From positions 1 to 64,000 of the forward strand of contig JBHJIZ010000062.1 of assembly GCA_050043005.1 (NCBI GenBank): a stretch of 64,000 nucleotides of DNA, read 5' to 3'. The DNA comes from Thermohalobaculum sp050043005. Lineage in GTDB: Bacteria > Pseudomonadota > Alphaproteobacteria > Rhodobacterales > Rhodobacteraceae. The notes under the pieces were generated by a model. That model did not search any database. It was not told the origin of the DNA and saw nothing but the letters and a program-made list of their open reading frames with translations. The position numbers and the translations under genes are program-made. This document shows, piece after piece, positions 16,186 through 25,139 of this stretch (the stretch's first letter is position 1; every line of letters starts with the position of its first letter).

Positions 16186-17619
16186 TCAGGCGACGGGCTC
16201 TGCCTTGGCTGTCTTTTTGTCGGCCGATCCCGCTTCAACCGTTTCCGCGTCCTCGGCAGCCGGTCCCGCGCCTTGCGATCCGGCGTCATCACCGCCTGAC
16301 GCGGCAACGCTTCCGGAGGTCACATCTTCCATGCCGGTGTCGTCTCGCGCCCCCATCAGCAACGGCAACATGGCGGCATTGTTGATGACGGAGTCGCTTG
16401 CTCCCGTGCGTGGCGCCCCCAGCCCGCGTGCGAGCCAGCCCTGAACGACGTGATCCGGGTCGCCCTCGCCGCGTGCAATCGCCGCGAAGACCGCACAACT
16501 GCGGGCAGACGGTTCGGTTTCGCGGAGATCCTCGATGGCGCGGCGTGGCCCGCCCCAATCCTCGTCCACCAGGGCCAGTTCCGCCTTCATGAACTGCGTT
16601 TCGTCATGGTTCGGATGGATCGCAAAGAGCTGTTCGAAACGGCGCCGACGCGCTGCAGGAGCCTCGTCCGGTTCGATCGCGGCAAACGCCGCGGCCAATT
16701 TCGGGTGCGGTGCGAACCGCCAGGATTCGACGACGATCTTCGACGCGGCACGCTTGGCGCCGCTTTCGATCAGCAGGCGTGCTGCTCCCGCCGACGCATC
16801 AACGTTCGCCGGATCCAACTTCGCCGCCTCGACCGCGAGCGCTCGGGCGCGTTCGGTTTCTCCAGTCTGCTCGGCGTCTTCGGCTTCGGCGAAAGCCAAC
16901 GCGGCTTCGCGGGTCTGGGCTTCCGGTTTGGGCAGCAGACCACGGCGCTTTTGTTCTTTCACCGTCTTGCGCGCGCCCGCCCAATCGAATTTTTGACTTT
17001 GCAGCGTGTAGAGGGCTTCGAGCGCGCCGCCGTGTTTTGGGGCCAGTTCATGCGCATGGTTGGCGAGGGTCAAAGCCTTGTCGGTATCCTCGGCTTCGAT
17101 AGCATATCCCAAAAGCCCCTGGGTGCCGAGGAAAGCCGTCGTCTCTTCGGACATCAACGCTTTGTAGTAGGTTTGCGCACGCACCTTGTCACCCGCCAGA
17201 TCAGCCGCCTGGGCATTGACCAGACGCGTCAGGTCGGGCCGGCGCAGGTTCTTCTCGGCGAGTTTTGCCTTTTTCATCGCGAGCTTTCCGTCGCCCGCAG
17301 CCAGAGCCATCATCGCCTTGGACAAGGCGTCCATCCCGCGGCGCTCGCGGGACCGGACGAAGAACCGGCTGAATGCGGTCTCATCCCCCAGGACGAACAT
17401 GACCAGCGCGTAGACGAAGCGCAGTACGGCCAGCGTGAACAGGATCGCGACGATACCGACCAGCAGGATCAACGCGGCTTCGTAGAGTTTGAACTCGTAG
17501 AGCCGTCCGCCGTAATCCAGCGACAGAGTTCCCGGTTCCGCGACCAATGCGTCCAGGGCCGATGCGCCAGCAACGACGATCACAGCACCGGCGAGAAGAT
17601 AGATAATCGTCTTCAACAT
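16186..17619 (-). CDS. hemY: HemY-like inner-membrane TPR protein
   Basis: A 477-residue protein. Two N-terminal membrane segments (about residues 4-25 and 47-75) are followed by helical TPR-like repeats, and the C-terminal 70 residues are a low-complexity acidic tail. This is the HemY protein of the proteobacterial hem cluster, a membrane protein of uncertain role in late haem synthesis; it is not the Bacillus protoporphyrinogen oxidase of the same name. It is 10 bases downstream of the mitofilin-like gene and in the usual hemC-hemD-mitofilin-hemY order. Confidence 0.85.
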   Translation of the reverse strand: MLKTIIYLLAGAVIVVAGASALDALVAEPGTLSLDYGGRLYEFKLYEAALILLVGIVAILFTLAVLRFVYALVMFVLGDETAFSRFFVRSRERRGMDALSKAMMALAAGDGKLAMKKAKLAEKNLRRPDLTRLVNAQAADLAGDKVRAQTYYKALMSEETTAFLGTQGLLGYAIEAEDTDKALTLANHAHELAPKHGGALEALYTLQSQKFDWAGARKTVKEQKRRGLLPKPEAQTREAALAFAEAEDAEQTGETERARALAVEAAKLDPANVDASAGAARLLIESGAKRAASKIVVESWRFAPHPKLAAAFAAIEPDEAPAARRRRFEQLFAIHPNHDETQFMKAELALVDEDWGGPRRAIEDLRETEPSARSCAVFAAIARGEGDPDHVVQGWLARGLGAPRTGASDSVINNAAMLPLLMGARDDTGMEDVTSGSVAASGGDDAGSQGAGPAAEDAETVEAGSADKKTAKAEPVA

Positions 17620-17629
17620 GGTCGTCTCC

Positions 17630-19297
17630 TCAACCCTGCGATCCGAGAATACCGCCGATCAACGCGGCCGCCGCGTCGTCTGCGTCCACGCGGGCCCGCG
17701 CATCCTGCAACCAACCGTCCAGAACGGATTTCGCCGCATCCGACAGCCCGTCAGCCTCGCCAAGCGCACCCGGCAGATCGCCGTCGCGCAGGCTGGCTTC
17801 GATCCGTGACACGATGGCGGCAGCATCGTCGCCTTCGGCGGCATCTTTCGGGCGACCTGCAAACAAAGACTCAACGCGCGCCGTGGCCTGACCGAGAGCG
17901 CTGCCGTCGGAGCCAGCCCGCAGATCGGCCTTGATTGCGTCTCGGGCCAGCCCTGTGAACGCGCGTGTCAGCGTATCGAGAGTCTTCACACCGCTGGCGG
18001 CCACGGACGAGAGCGCTTCGGGAGCTGGTCCCCCAGTCAGAGCGACGATCTCGTCCAGCGACCGTGCAAAGGGGGCTCCATTTGCCATCTGACTGCTCAG
18101 CGCAGCTGCCGCGGCCTTGAGCGAGGCATTCTGGATGGCACCGTCGACCGTGCTGACGGCCTGATCAGCCGCAGCCTTGGCTTCTTCTGCCGCCGCTGCC
18201 GCTGCGTCCGATTTTGCGGAAAGATCGGTAATCTGCGCGCTGACCTCGCCCAACTTGCTGTCGATCGAGCTTTGGACATCGGCGAGCGCTGCTGTCGTTG
18301 CGAGCGCCCCGCCGTCTGGCAACGCAGAGATCGCCGCTTCGAGATCCGCCCCCAGCGCCGTGCGCGCCGAGCGCAGATCGTCATGGGTCGTGAACGTGTT
18401 CATCTCTTCTCGCGGCATGAAGACCGACGTGTCCGGTTGCGCCGCTGCCAGCGTGTCGACTTTCGCCTTGAGCGCTGCAAAAGCTGCCGTGATCTCGGCG
18501 CTCGAGGCATCGCTGCCCTCGGCCGCAGCGGCAGTGAGATTCTCACCGACAGCTTCGACTTCCGAGCGCAAGGTCGCCATCCGGGCCTCGTAGCTTGTCA
18601 TTTGACGGGACAGGGACGCCACATCGCGTGTCGCGGCCGATGCGACCTTGCCTGCCTCGGTCGCCGCGTTCGTCGCAATATCGGCTGCCTCGGCTGCCTC
18701 TATCGCGGCAGCCTGCGCGTCGGTGACCACAGACTCGGCCACGCCGGATGCGGACGCTGCCCCGGCAGAAGCCTCCGCCGCAGAGCGTGCCTGCGCGACC
18801 TCTTCCTGCGCTGTTGCAAGGGCGGCCTCGGCCATCTCCAGCCGCTGGGTCAGATCGGCCACCTGTTGGACCAATTCCGTCACGACGCCCGTCGCAGCAG
18901 CGGAACCGACCTGTGCCTCGATCGCAGCAAAGCGCTCATCCATGACGGTCTGTTGCGGAATGATGTGCTTGGCGATGCTGGTCGGCAGGTGCGGAGCCGT
19001 CTTCGGCACGAGCCAGAGCGACAGCCCGAAGATCGCCAAGATGATCAGCAGGTACTTGAGCACCGTGGCGGCAAACCCGCCTCCCTGACGACCGTCTTCA
19101 TCATGATGCTCAGCATGCGTTTCGTGATCCGTGTGATCCGCGTGATCCGTCTCATCTATCGGCTGATCATCACGATCGGCGTCTGCCGAGGTCGCATCAG
19201 CTTCTTGCTCAGGCGCGTCATTGACTACAGGCTCCTGAGGTGTCTCAGGCTCTTGCGCGGTTTCCTTGTCGTCATTCGGATTGGACGGGTTGTTCAT
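17630..19297 (-). CDS. Mitofilin-like inner-membrane protein
   Basis: A 555-residue protein. The N-terminal 75 residues are acidic and His/Asp-rich and probably cytoplasmic. A single membrane segment (LKYLLIILAIFGLSLWLVP) is followed by a long Ala/Glu-rich coiled coil and a C-terminal globular end with helices. This matches the alphaproteobacterial homologue of Mic60/mitofilin, which is usually found between hemD and hemY as here. In relatives it shapes the inner membrane and contacts outer-membrane assembly proteins; this role is inherited from the family. Confidence 0.8.
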   Translation of the reverse strand: MNNPSNPNDDKETAQEPETPQEPVVNDAPEQEADATSADADRDDQPIDETDHADHTDHETHAEHHDEDGRQGGGFAATVLKYLLIILAIFGLSLWLVPKTAPHLPTSIAKHIIPQQTVMDERFAAIEAQVGSAAATGVVTELVQQVADLTQRLEMAEAALATAQEEVAQARSAAEASAGAASASGVAESVVTDAQAAAIEAAEAADIATNAATEAGKVASAATRDVASLSRQMTSYEARMATLRSEVEAVGENLTAAAAEGSDASSAEITAAFAALKAKVDTLAAAQPDTSVFMPREEMNTFTTHDDLRSARTALGADLEAAISALPDGGALATTAALADVQSSIDSKLGEVSAQITDLSAKSDAAAAAAEEAKAAADQAVSTVDGAIQNASLKAAAAALSSQMANGAPFARSLDEIVALTGGPAPEALSSVAASGVKTLDTLTRAFTGLARDAIKADLRAGSDGSALGQATARVESLFAGRPKDAAEGDDAAAIVSRIEASLRDGDLPGALGEADGLSDAAKSVLDGWLQDARARVDADDAAAALIGGILGSQG

Positions 19298-19398
19298 CCG
19301 GGACTCCTGTCAGGCATCGTTCGTCGACCGCGCCCGGTCTTGGACTGAACCTATGGTATTGTCGCGACACCGCCAGCACAATCGGCGTCGAGAGGGTT

Positions 19399-20100
19399 TT
19401 ATCGCACCGCAACACAAATCTCAGCAATCATCTCCGTGGCATTGGGCCGCGATGCAACAGCAATCCGGCCAAAACCCACCTTGGCAAGCGGTTCGGCCGC
19501 ACTCTCGGAAATAGCGACAAGGACGGTCCTGTCGAGTCGCCAGTCTTCGCGCGCCGTCAGCGAATCGGCCAGAACATGTGCGTTGCGCGTCGACCAGATC
19601 GTCACAACGTCCATGCGTTGCTCCAGAAAGGCACTGACGACGTCATCGGGCGGTTCTTCAACCGGCAGCGTCCGATAGACGATGTGCTCGTCACAATCGA
19701 TGCCATGCGGGATCAGACATGCAGACTGGGCACCGGAGACGGTTTCGCCGCGGGCATAGGCAACGCGCCGCTGAGCAGTCCGAAGGACGAGATCGACCAA
19801 ATCCCGAAATGCACCATCCGCGTCGCGAACGTCCGAGAACCCGTGCTCACGTGCCAACTCAGCGGTGCGTCGGCCAACGCAGAGCGCTGCCAGATCGCAA
19901 CGGGCGCAGGTCGCCGCGAAGCCCCGGACGCCGTTCGCTGACGAGAACACGATGGCTTCGGTGTCATCCGCCAGGTGAATATCCGTCGCGATGATCTCGA
20001 TCCGGGTAAGTGGCCAGATGAGGGTCTCAATGCCATGAGAAGCAAGCGTTGCTGCAATCCGCTCACTGTCGGCAACCGGGCGTGTCAGCAAAACCGTCAC
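19399..20100 (-). CDS. hemD: Uroporphyrinogen-III synthase
   Basis: A 233-residue protein of the usual length. It converts hydroxymethylbilane to uroporphyrinogen III by inverting ring D and closing the macrocycle. The N-terminus MTVLLTRPVADSERIAATL and the segment VFSSANGVRGFA are typical of HemD, a poorly conserved family recognised mostly by context. It lies 6 bases after hemC on the same strand, so the products act in sequence and the two are co-transcribed. Confidence 0.88.
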   Translation of the reverse strand: MTVLLTRPVADSERIAATLASHGIETLIWPLTRIEIIATDIHLADDTEAIVFSSANGVRGFAATCARCDLAALCVGRRTAELAREHGFSDVRDADGAFRDLVDLVLRTAQRRVAYARGETVSGAQSACLIPHGIDCDEHIVYRTLPVEEPPDDVVSAFLEQRMDVVTIWSTRNAHVLADSLTAREDWRLDRTVLVAISESAAEPLAKVGFGRIAVASRPNATEMIAEICVAVR

Positions 20101-20106
20101 GTGGCC

Positions 20107-21042
20107 TCAGATCTTGAAGAAGTCGAGCCCGCCACGACCGCGCAACTCCTGCGCCGCCTCCGAACCCATCGCTGCCGCGTCCGACACCGCGCCGTTTCGC
20201 GCGACGGTCAGGCGTTCGGATCCGTCAGGCCGGATGATCTCCCCGCGAAACTGGACTACATCGCCGTCCAGTTCTGCGAGCCCGCCGATTGGTGTGCGGC
20301 ACGACCCGTCGAGCCCGGCAAGAAAGGCACGCTCGGCGGCCAGACGAGATGCCGTTGGCCTGTCGTGGATCGCATCAAGCAGATCACGCACCGCGGCATT
20401 GTCTTCCCGACACTCGATCCCGATGGCCCCTTGCGCGACGGCAGGCAGCATCTCGTCTGTCGAGATCGCGCGTGCGGCCAGGTCGGCGTGGCCCAGCCGG
20501 CGCAGTCCGGCAGCGGCAAGGAAGGTTGCTTCGGCGACGCCCTCGGACAGTTTGCGCAGGCGCGTCTGCACGTTTCCTCGGAATTCAACCACGTTGAGGT
20601 CAGGGCGTCGATTGAGAAGCTGCGCCCGGCGCCGCAAAGAAGACGAACCCACCGTCGCCCCTTGCGGTAAATCGCCAATCGTCTCGTGCCGGTCGCTGAC
20701 GAAAGCATCACGCACATCTTCGCGTGGAAGCAGGCATGCAATGATCAGTCCGTCAGGCAGCACCGTCGGCATGTCTTTCATCGAGTGCACAGCAATGTGG
20801 ATGCGGCCGTCGGCCAGTTTCTCCTCGATCTCTTTGGTGAAGAGCCCCTTGCCGCCGATCTCGGACAGTGCGCGGTCCTGAACCTGGTCGCCCGTTGTCT
20901 GGATCACATCGACCTCGAAGGCGGCTTCGGGCAGGCCATGTGCCGCCATCAGCCTATCGCGCGTCTCGTAGGCTTGGGCGAGCGCAAGCGGCGATCCGCG
21001 GGTGCCGATCTTCAGCGGCTGGTCCGGCGACGGCAGGGGCAT
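20107..21042 (-). CDS. hemC: Hydroxymethylbilane synthase (porphobilinogen deaminase)
   Basis: About 311 residues from ATG 21042. The frame continues upstream but ATG 21042 puts KIGTRGSPLALAQ at the usual distance from the start. The enzyme joins four porphobilinogen units using a dipyrromethane cofactor. The cofactor-binding Cys is visible in GSCRTPIGG, and the substrate Asp/Arg regions are present (VHSMKDMP and SSSLRRRAQL). It is divergent from tsaD with 79 bases between them, where both promoters must lie. Length is normal for the family. Confidence 0.95.
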   Translation of the reverse strand: MPLPSPDQPLKIGTRGSPLALAQAYETRDRLMAAHGLPEAAFEVDVIQTTGDQVQDRALSEIGGKGLFTKEIEEKLADGRIHIAVHSMKDMPTVLPDGLIIACLLPREDVRDAFVSDRHETIGDLPQGATVGSSSLRRRAQLLNRRPDLNVVEFRGNVQTRLRKLSEGVAEATFLAAAGLRRLGHADLAARAISTDEMLPAVAQGAIGIECREDNAAVRDLLDAIHDRPTASRLAAERAFLAGLDGSCRTPIGGLAELDGDVVQFRGEIIRPDGSERLTVARNGAVSDAAAMGSEAAQELRGRGGLDFFKI

Positions 21043-21121
21043 GATTGGGACTTCCGTGTTCTCTTCCGCGTCCTTAGTAAGGGGCGGCGCGGGTGAGCGC
21101 AATCTCGTGACAGGCACGTGT

Positions 21122-22219
21122 ATGAAAAAGTTGACAGTCCTCGGGCTCGAGGCGAGCTGCGATGAGACCGCGGCCGCGGTCGTGCGCGGGACCCCGGATG
21201 CGCCGGGCGAGATTCTGTCGAACGTGATCTTCGGGCAGGAGGTCCTTCACGCGCGCTATGGCGGTGTGGTGCCCGAGATCGCAGCGCGCGCACATGCCGA
21301 GCGCGCAGATCTAGTGGTCGAGCAGGCGTTGGCAGAGGCGGATCTGGGCTTACCGGGTCTGGACGCGATTGCGGTGACCGCCGGGCCGGGCCTGATCGGC
21401 GGCGTGATGGCCGGAGTGATGACAGCGCGCGGGATCGCGGCTGGGACGGGCTTGCCACTGATTGCCGTAAATCATCTGGAAGGCCACGCACTGACGCCGC
21501 GCCTGACCGATGCGGTGCGCTATCCGTTCCTGTTGCTGCTGGGCTCGGGCGGGCACTGCCAGTTCCTGTCGGTCGAGGCTCTGGGGTCTTATAGAAGACT
21601 TGGCGGAACGATTGACGATGCGCCGGGTGAGGCCTTTGACAAGATCGCAAAGATGCTGGGTTTGGGGTTTCCCGGCGGCCCTGAAGTTGAACGCCGTGCC
21701 CACGACGGCGATGCGGGGCGGTTCAAGTTTCCCCATCCGCTGATCGCCCGGCCCGGCGCCGATATGTCGTTCTCGGGCCTCAAGACGGCTGTTCTGCGGG
21801 CCCGCGATACGCTGGTCGCGGATCAGGGCGGGCTTTTCGTTCAGGATCTCGCCGATATCTGCTCAGGGTTCCAAGACGCCGTAACCGCAGTGCTTGGTTC
21901 AAAATCGGCGCGCGCGATGGCATTGTTCCGCGAGCGCCATCCGGACGTTTCGGCACCCGTCATCGCCGTCGCGGGCGGTGTTGCCGCCAACAAGGCGCTG
22001 AGTGCTGCCTTGAGTGCAGAAGCGGAGTCGGCTGGCTTCCATCTGGTCGCGCCGCCGTTGAAGCTGTGCACCGACAACGGAGCGATGAGCGCCTGGGCCG
22101 GGTTGGAGCGGCTTGAGGCGGGCATGATTGGAGAGCCGGCGACCCCTCGGCCGCGCTGGCCCCTGGACAGCGATGCAAGACCGATGCTGGGTTCAGGCAA
22201 ACGCGGCGCCAAGGCCTGA
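21122..22219 (+). CDS. tsaD: tRNA N6-threonylcarbamoyladenosine transferase subunit TsaD
   Basis: A 365-residue protein from ATG 21122. It transfers the threonylcarbamoyl group to A37 of tRNAs that read ANN codons. The ASKHA-fold N-terminus (VLGLEASCDETAAAVV), the metal-binding HLEGH segment and the substrate loop GSGGHCQ are seen, and the later PGGP and GGVAAN motifs match. Upstream frame extension to 21002 overlaps the hemC promoter side and is rejected. The divergent hemC arrangement is common in alphaproteobacteria. Confidence 0.96.
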   Translation: MKKLTVLGLEASCDETAAAVVRGTPDAPGEILSNVIFGQEVLHARYGGVVPEIAARAHAERADLVVEQALAEADLGLPGLDAIAVTAGPGLIGGVMAGVMTARGIAAGTGLPLIAVNHLEGHALTPRLTDAVRYPFLLLLGSGGHCQFLSVEALGSYRRLGGTIDDAPGEAFDKIAKMLGLGFPGGPEVERRAHDGDAGRFKFPHPLIARPGADMSFSGLKTAVLRARDTLVADQGGLFVQDLADICSGFQDAVTAVLGSKSARAMALFRERHPDVSAPVIAVAGGVAANKALSAALSAEAESAGFHLVAPPLKLCTDNGAMSAWAGLERLEAGMIGEPATPRPRWPLDSDARPMLGSGKRGAKA

Positions 22220-22280
22220 GGCTTGCCCTGCGCGGACATCCGCGCCAAGTAGCTTCAAGGCAGATCTTTGGAGGCAAAAA

Positions 22281-22700
22281 ATGGCCTATTGGCTGTTCAA
22301 ATCCGAACCGAACACCTGGGGATGGGACGACCAGGTCGCCAAGGGCGATGCAGGCGAGGAGTGGGACGGCGTCCGGAACTACCAGGCGCGCAACAACATG
22401 CGCGAGATGAAGATCGGCGATCTCGGTTTCTTCTATCACTCGGTCAACGAAAAGCGAATCGTCGGGATCGTCGAGATCTGCGCCGAGTCGCATCCCGACT
22501 CGACGACGGATGATCCCCGCTGGGATTGTGTCGATGTTCGTGCCGTGGCACCCGTGCCGACGCCGGTAACGCTGGCCGAGATCAAGGCCGAGCCCGCGCT
22601 GGAGGATTTCGCGCTGATCAAACAGTCGCGCCTGTCCGTGGTCCCGGTCAGCGAAGCTGAATGGAAGAAGATCTGTGACATGACGGGATACGAAGGTTGA
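22281..22700 (+). CDS. EVE domain-containing protein
   Basis: A 139-residue protein from ATG 22281 with GGAGG seven bases upstream. It consists of one EVE (PUA-like) domain: MAYWLFKSEPNTWGWDD, then WDGVRNYQARNNMREMKIGDLGFFYHS, and the ending LSVVPVSEAEWKKIC. Stand-alone EVE proteins are related to readers of modified bases and are usually found near tsaD in Rhodobacterales. The ligand is not known. Confidence 0.92.
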   Translation: MAYWLFKSEPNTWGWDDQVAKGDAGEEWDGVRNYQARNNMREMKIGDLGFFYHSVNEKRIVGIVEICAESHPDSTTDDPRWDCVDVRAVAPVPTPVTLAEIKAEPALEDFALIKQSRLSVVPVSEAEWKKICDMTGYEG

Positions 22701-22728
22701 ACGTGGGTTCGGTTCGCGGGCACGCGGC

Positions 22729-23529
22729 ATGAGCAATGACAACTGGGGCCATCGCGCCCGTTTCGGGATCTTCATCGTTGGCGCCGAGCCGGTGCCCGAG
22801 GCCGAGTGGTGGGCGATGGCGCCACCCGGTGTTTCGGTCCATGCAGCGCGGGTGACGGCCAGGACGCCGTGGGCGATGTGGACCGACGACCGAAACGCGG
22901 TCACGCTGTCGGATGATCTGGCCCGGGGTGCAGCACAGTTCGCATCCATGGGGCTCTCGGCGGTTGTGCTTGCTCACAGCTCCAGCAGCATTATCGGCGG
23001 GCCGGGATGGGACCACGCGGTCGTCCGGGAGCTTGCGGCACGGGTCGGTTCGGACACTGCTGTGACGACGAACGGTACCGACTGCGTGCAGGCCTTGAAA
23101 CAACTCGGCGTTCGAAACCCGTATCTGGTGATCCCACCATGGTTCGGCGACACCGCGTTGCGGGCCGCAGACCGATATCTCGGTCATCATGGGCTGAACA
23201 TCGCGGGCAGCTTGCGCCATGTGCCTGAGGCGCGCTGGGCCGATGTAGCACCGCAGGATCTTTATGCGAACCGGATGCATATGGCGCAGCGGACCGACCT
23301 GTTGTTGGAACAGATCCAAGATGCATGCCCTGCCTCTGCCGATGGTGTCTTGATCGCTGGGACAGGTTTTCGCTGCGTCGGCATTATCGATGCGCTTGAG
23401 AGTGCTCTGGGTCGACCCGTCGTCACGGCAAACCAGGCAAGCCTTTGGCGGTGCCTCGGGCTTACAGGGTTTGATACGCCGATCGCTGGCTACGGTCGGT
23501 TGCTTGAGAACATGGCGTCCCCGGACTGA
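22729..23529 (+). CDS. Asp/Glu racemase-fold protein of the maleate isomerase/arylmalonate decarboxylase branch
   Basis: A 266-residue protein. It has the two-lobed aspartate/glutamate racemase fold pattern with the C-terminal signature IIDALESALGRPVVTANQASLW, typical of maleate cis-trans isomerases and arylmalonate decarboxylases. At the two places where relatives carry catalytic Cys, I read AHSSSS and AGTGFRC, so neither Cys appears in its usual slot, although a Cys occurs four residues later in the second motif. Activity is therefore uncertain. It starts 28 bases after the EVE gene and ends 11 bases before the convergent RidA gene. Confidence 0.72.
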   Translation: MSNDNWGHRARFGIFIVGAEPVPEAEWWAMAPPGVSVHAARVTARTPWAMWTDDRNAVTLSDDLARGAAQFASMGLSAVVLAHSSSSIIGGPGWDHAVVRELAARVGSDTAVTTNGTDCVQALKQLGVRNPYLVIPPWFGDTALRAADRYLGHHGLNIAGSLRHVPEARWADVAPQDLYANRMHMAQRTDLLLEQIQDACPASADGVLIAGTGFRCVGIIDALESALGRPVVTANQASLWRCLGLTGFDTPIAGYGRLLENMASPD

Positions 23530-23540
23530 CGCGGTCCGGA

Positions 23541-24035
23541 TTATGCGACCTCGAACACGCCTTCGACCTCGACCAGGACACCAAGCGGCAAACTGGATGA
23601 GCCGACCGCAGCACGGCTGTGCAAACCAGCATCGCCGAAGACGCCGAGCATCAGGCCTGACGCGCCGTTGATGATTTGCGGCTGCTGGATGAACGTGTGA
23701 TCACAGTTGACGAACCCTGTCAGCTTTACGACGCGGGTGACCCGGTCGAGGTCACCGACACACGCCTTGACCTGAGAAAGGATGTTGACGGCGCAGAGCG
23801 GCGCGGCGCCGACAGCCTTGTCGAACTGCGAGCCCGGCGGAGTTGTTCCATCGACCGCATGATCATCAGAGGTCAGGTGACCCGTCAGAATATCGTCGCC
23901 GACCTTCGGGATCTGGCCAGAGACGAAGACCAGATTGCCCGTTTGAACGAAGGGGACGTAGTCCGCGACCGGGGCGAGAGGCTCGGGGAGCACAATCCCC
24001 ATCTCTTCGAGTCTTCTTTCGATCTTGCCGGTCAT
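23541..24035 (-). CDS. RidA-family protein (YjgF-like)
   Basis: A 164-residue protein from ATG 24035, chosen since GGGGAGG precedes it; the frame is open further upstream. The long RidA subgroup is recognised by MTGKIERRLEEMGIVLPEP, FVQTGNLVFVSGQIP, and the C-terminal segment SRAAVGSSSLPLGVLVEVEGVFEV. The canonical RidA Arg that binds the substrate carboxylate is probably the Arg in HSRAAVG. The family deaminates reactive enamine/imine intermediates or has related roles. It converges with the racemase-fold gene. Confidence 0.88.
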   Translation of the reverse strand: MTGKIERRLEEMGIVLPEPLAPVADYVPFVQTGNLVFVSGQIPKVGDDILTGHLTSDDHAVDGTTPPGSQFDKAVGAAPLCAVNILSQVKACVGDLDRVTRVVKLTGFVNCDHTFIQQPQIINGASGLMLGVFGDAGLHSRAAVGSSSLPLGVLVEVEGVFEVA

Positions 24036-24468
24036 CTGATCCTCCCCGCAGTTGAATGGAATCGCGCCAGTATCGCCACCAGCGGATTCGCAGCAACCCA
24101 AACGACAGGATACGCACTTTCCGGACACGGGCGACCGCGCGAACGGCGTGGTTGGCGTTCGCGTGGCTCAATTCCTCGGGAGAACGGGCGCTGGGGATAG
24201 GATCCCCGACAAAGCAGCCGTTCGGGTCGGCAATTCCGGGCTAAACCGCCCAAGAGCCAGATGTGACAGCGCTGCCACGGGCATTTTCGATCAATGATCG
24301 CGACATCATCGCCGGGCCGCTACCCCGATCATGACACCGCCTCCCCAGGGACGGAACCACTGCGACTGACGCAGAGGTCCCGGCTCGCGGGCGTTCTTCT
24401 ATCGCTCAATCGCTAAAATTCTTTTAAAACTCTCAACGATCTGCGCACCGGTTCCGACGATAAGCAGT
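24036..24468. other. Gene-poor region after the RidA gene
   Basis: About 430 bases upstream of RidA in which no gene is supported. It must contain the RidA promoter. A weak stem with a seven-base TTCGGGT loop near 24210 does not make a tRNA. Confidence 0.4.
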
Positions 24469-24615
24469 TCAATCCAAGGTGACGATGTTTATCGGGCCCT
24501 CATCCGGCCGCAGGTCCTGTATCGCAAGATCCGGAAGGTCGATGGGGCAGAGAAGGATCGCACGCTCTTCGGACCGGGTGAGTGCCGAGGCGAGACGGGG
24601 AACGAAGTCAAACAT
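24469..24615 (-). CDS. Small hypothetical protein (48 residues)
   Basis: A short frame from ATG 24615 to TGA 24469. A clear AGGAG lies seven bases upstream of the start. The product begins MFDFVPRLASALTRSEERA and ends PINIVTLD. It is Leu/Ile/Asp-rich with one Cys and no signal peptide or Gly-Gly cleavage site. I do not recognise a family. The ribosome site, the good codon use and the lack of any competing gene make it likely to be real. Confidence 0.55.
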   Translation of the reverse strand: MFDFVPRLASALTRSEERAILLCPIDLPDLAIQDLRPDEGPINIVTLD

Positions 24616-25139
24616 CGCTTACTCCTGAAGAAATCCATTGTACTGTTCTGCGGCGATTGCCGCTGCTGTTCGGTAAATCTTTGTTTAGAGGACTTAACGA
24701 ACTCTCAAAAAACAGCGTTAAAGGAAAAATTTTTCGGAAATCTCTCGTATTCATCAATACGTACTGGTACCGCGCGCCGCGTTTAAAAGGGACGGCCGGC
24801 GTGCGATCAGAATGGTGGACCCACTGCGCAGCGGCCGAGATCAGGATCGTCGAGCACAGGCAACAGCCAACGTCTGCGATTTGGTCGGGAGGTGATGCTT
24901 GTTTCAGGTCAGTCTATCAGCTCGGAGTTGACGTTCCACCCGACGATCGACGCAAGCTCGCAGCGTTCTGGCGGCGCTTGGGGATCAAGTTGAACAACGC
25001 CTGTCGGCAGCGCTGATGCCACGCAATATCGTGGAGTTGCTCGGGAAACCACTCAGAGCGATGTTGTCCAACCCGGGTCCACAGTCAAAGCTCTAGGTGA
25101 CGCGGTCGAAGAACAGGGCTTGGACCGATCGGTTCCCGC
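24616..25139. other. Gene-poor region
   Basis: About 520 bases. The first part (24640-24780) is A+T-rich and could carry the promoter of the small gene. A 144-codon plus-strand frame at 24582 and short overlapping frames near 25016 have no recognisable family and are not called. Confidence 0.4.

Noticed and set aside
16450..17934. 494-codon open frame antisense to hemY and the mitofilin-like gene
   Set aside because: Both opposite genes are strongly supported; the frame is a shadow of their codon bias.
24180..24260. Stem-loop with TTCGGGT loop that resembles a tRNA T-arm
   Set aside because: The loop lacks the conserved A58 position and no acceptor or anticodon stem can be built around it.
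24582..25016. 144-codon plus-strand frame in the gene-poor region
   Set aside because: No family resemblance and no ribosome site; it overlaps the better supported small minus-strand ORF start region.
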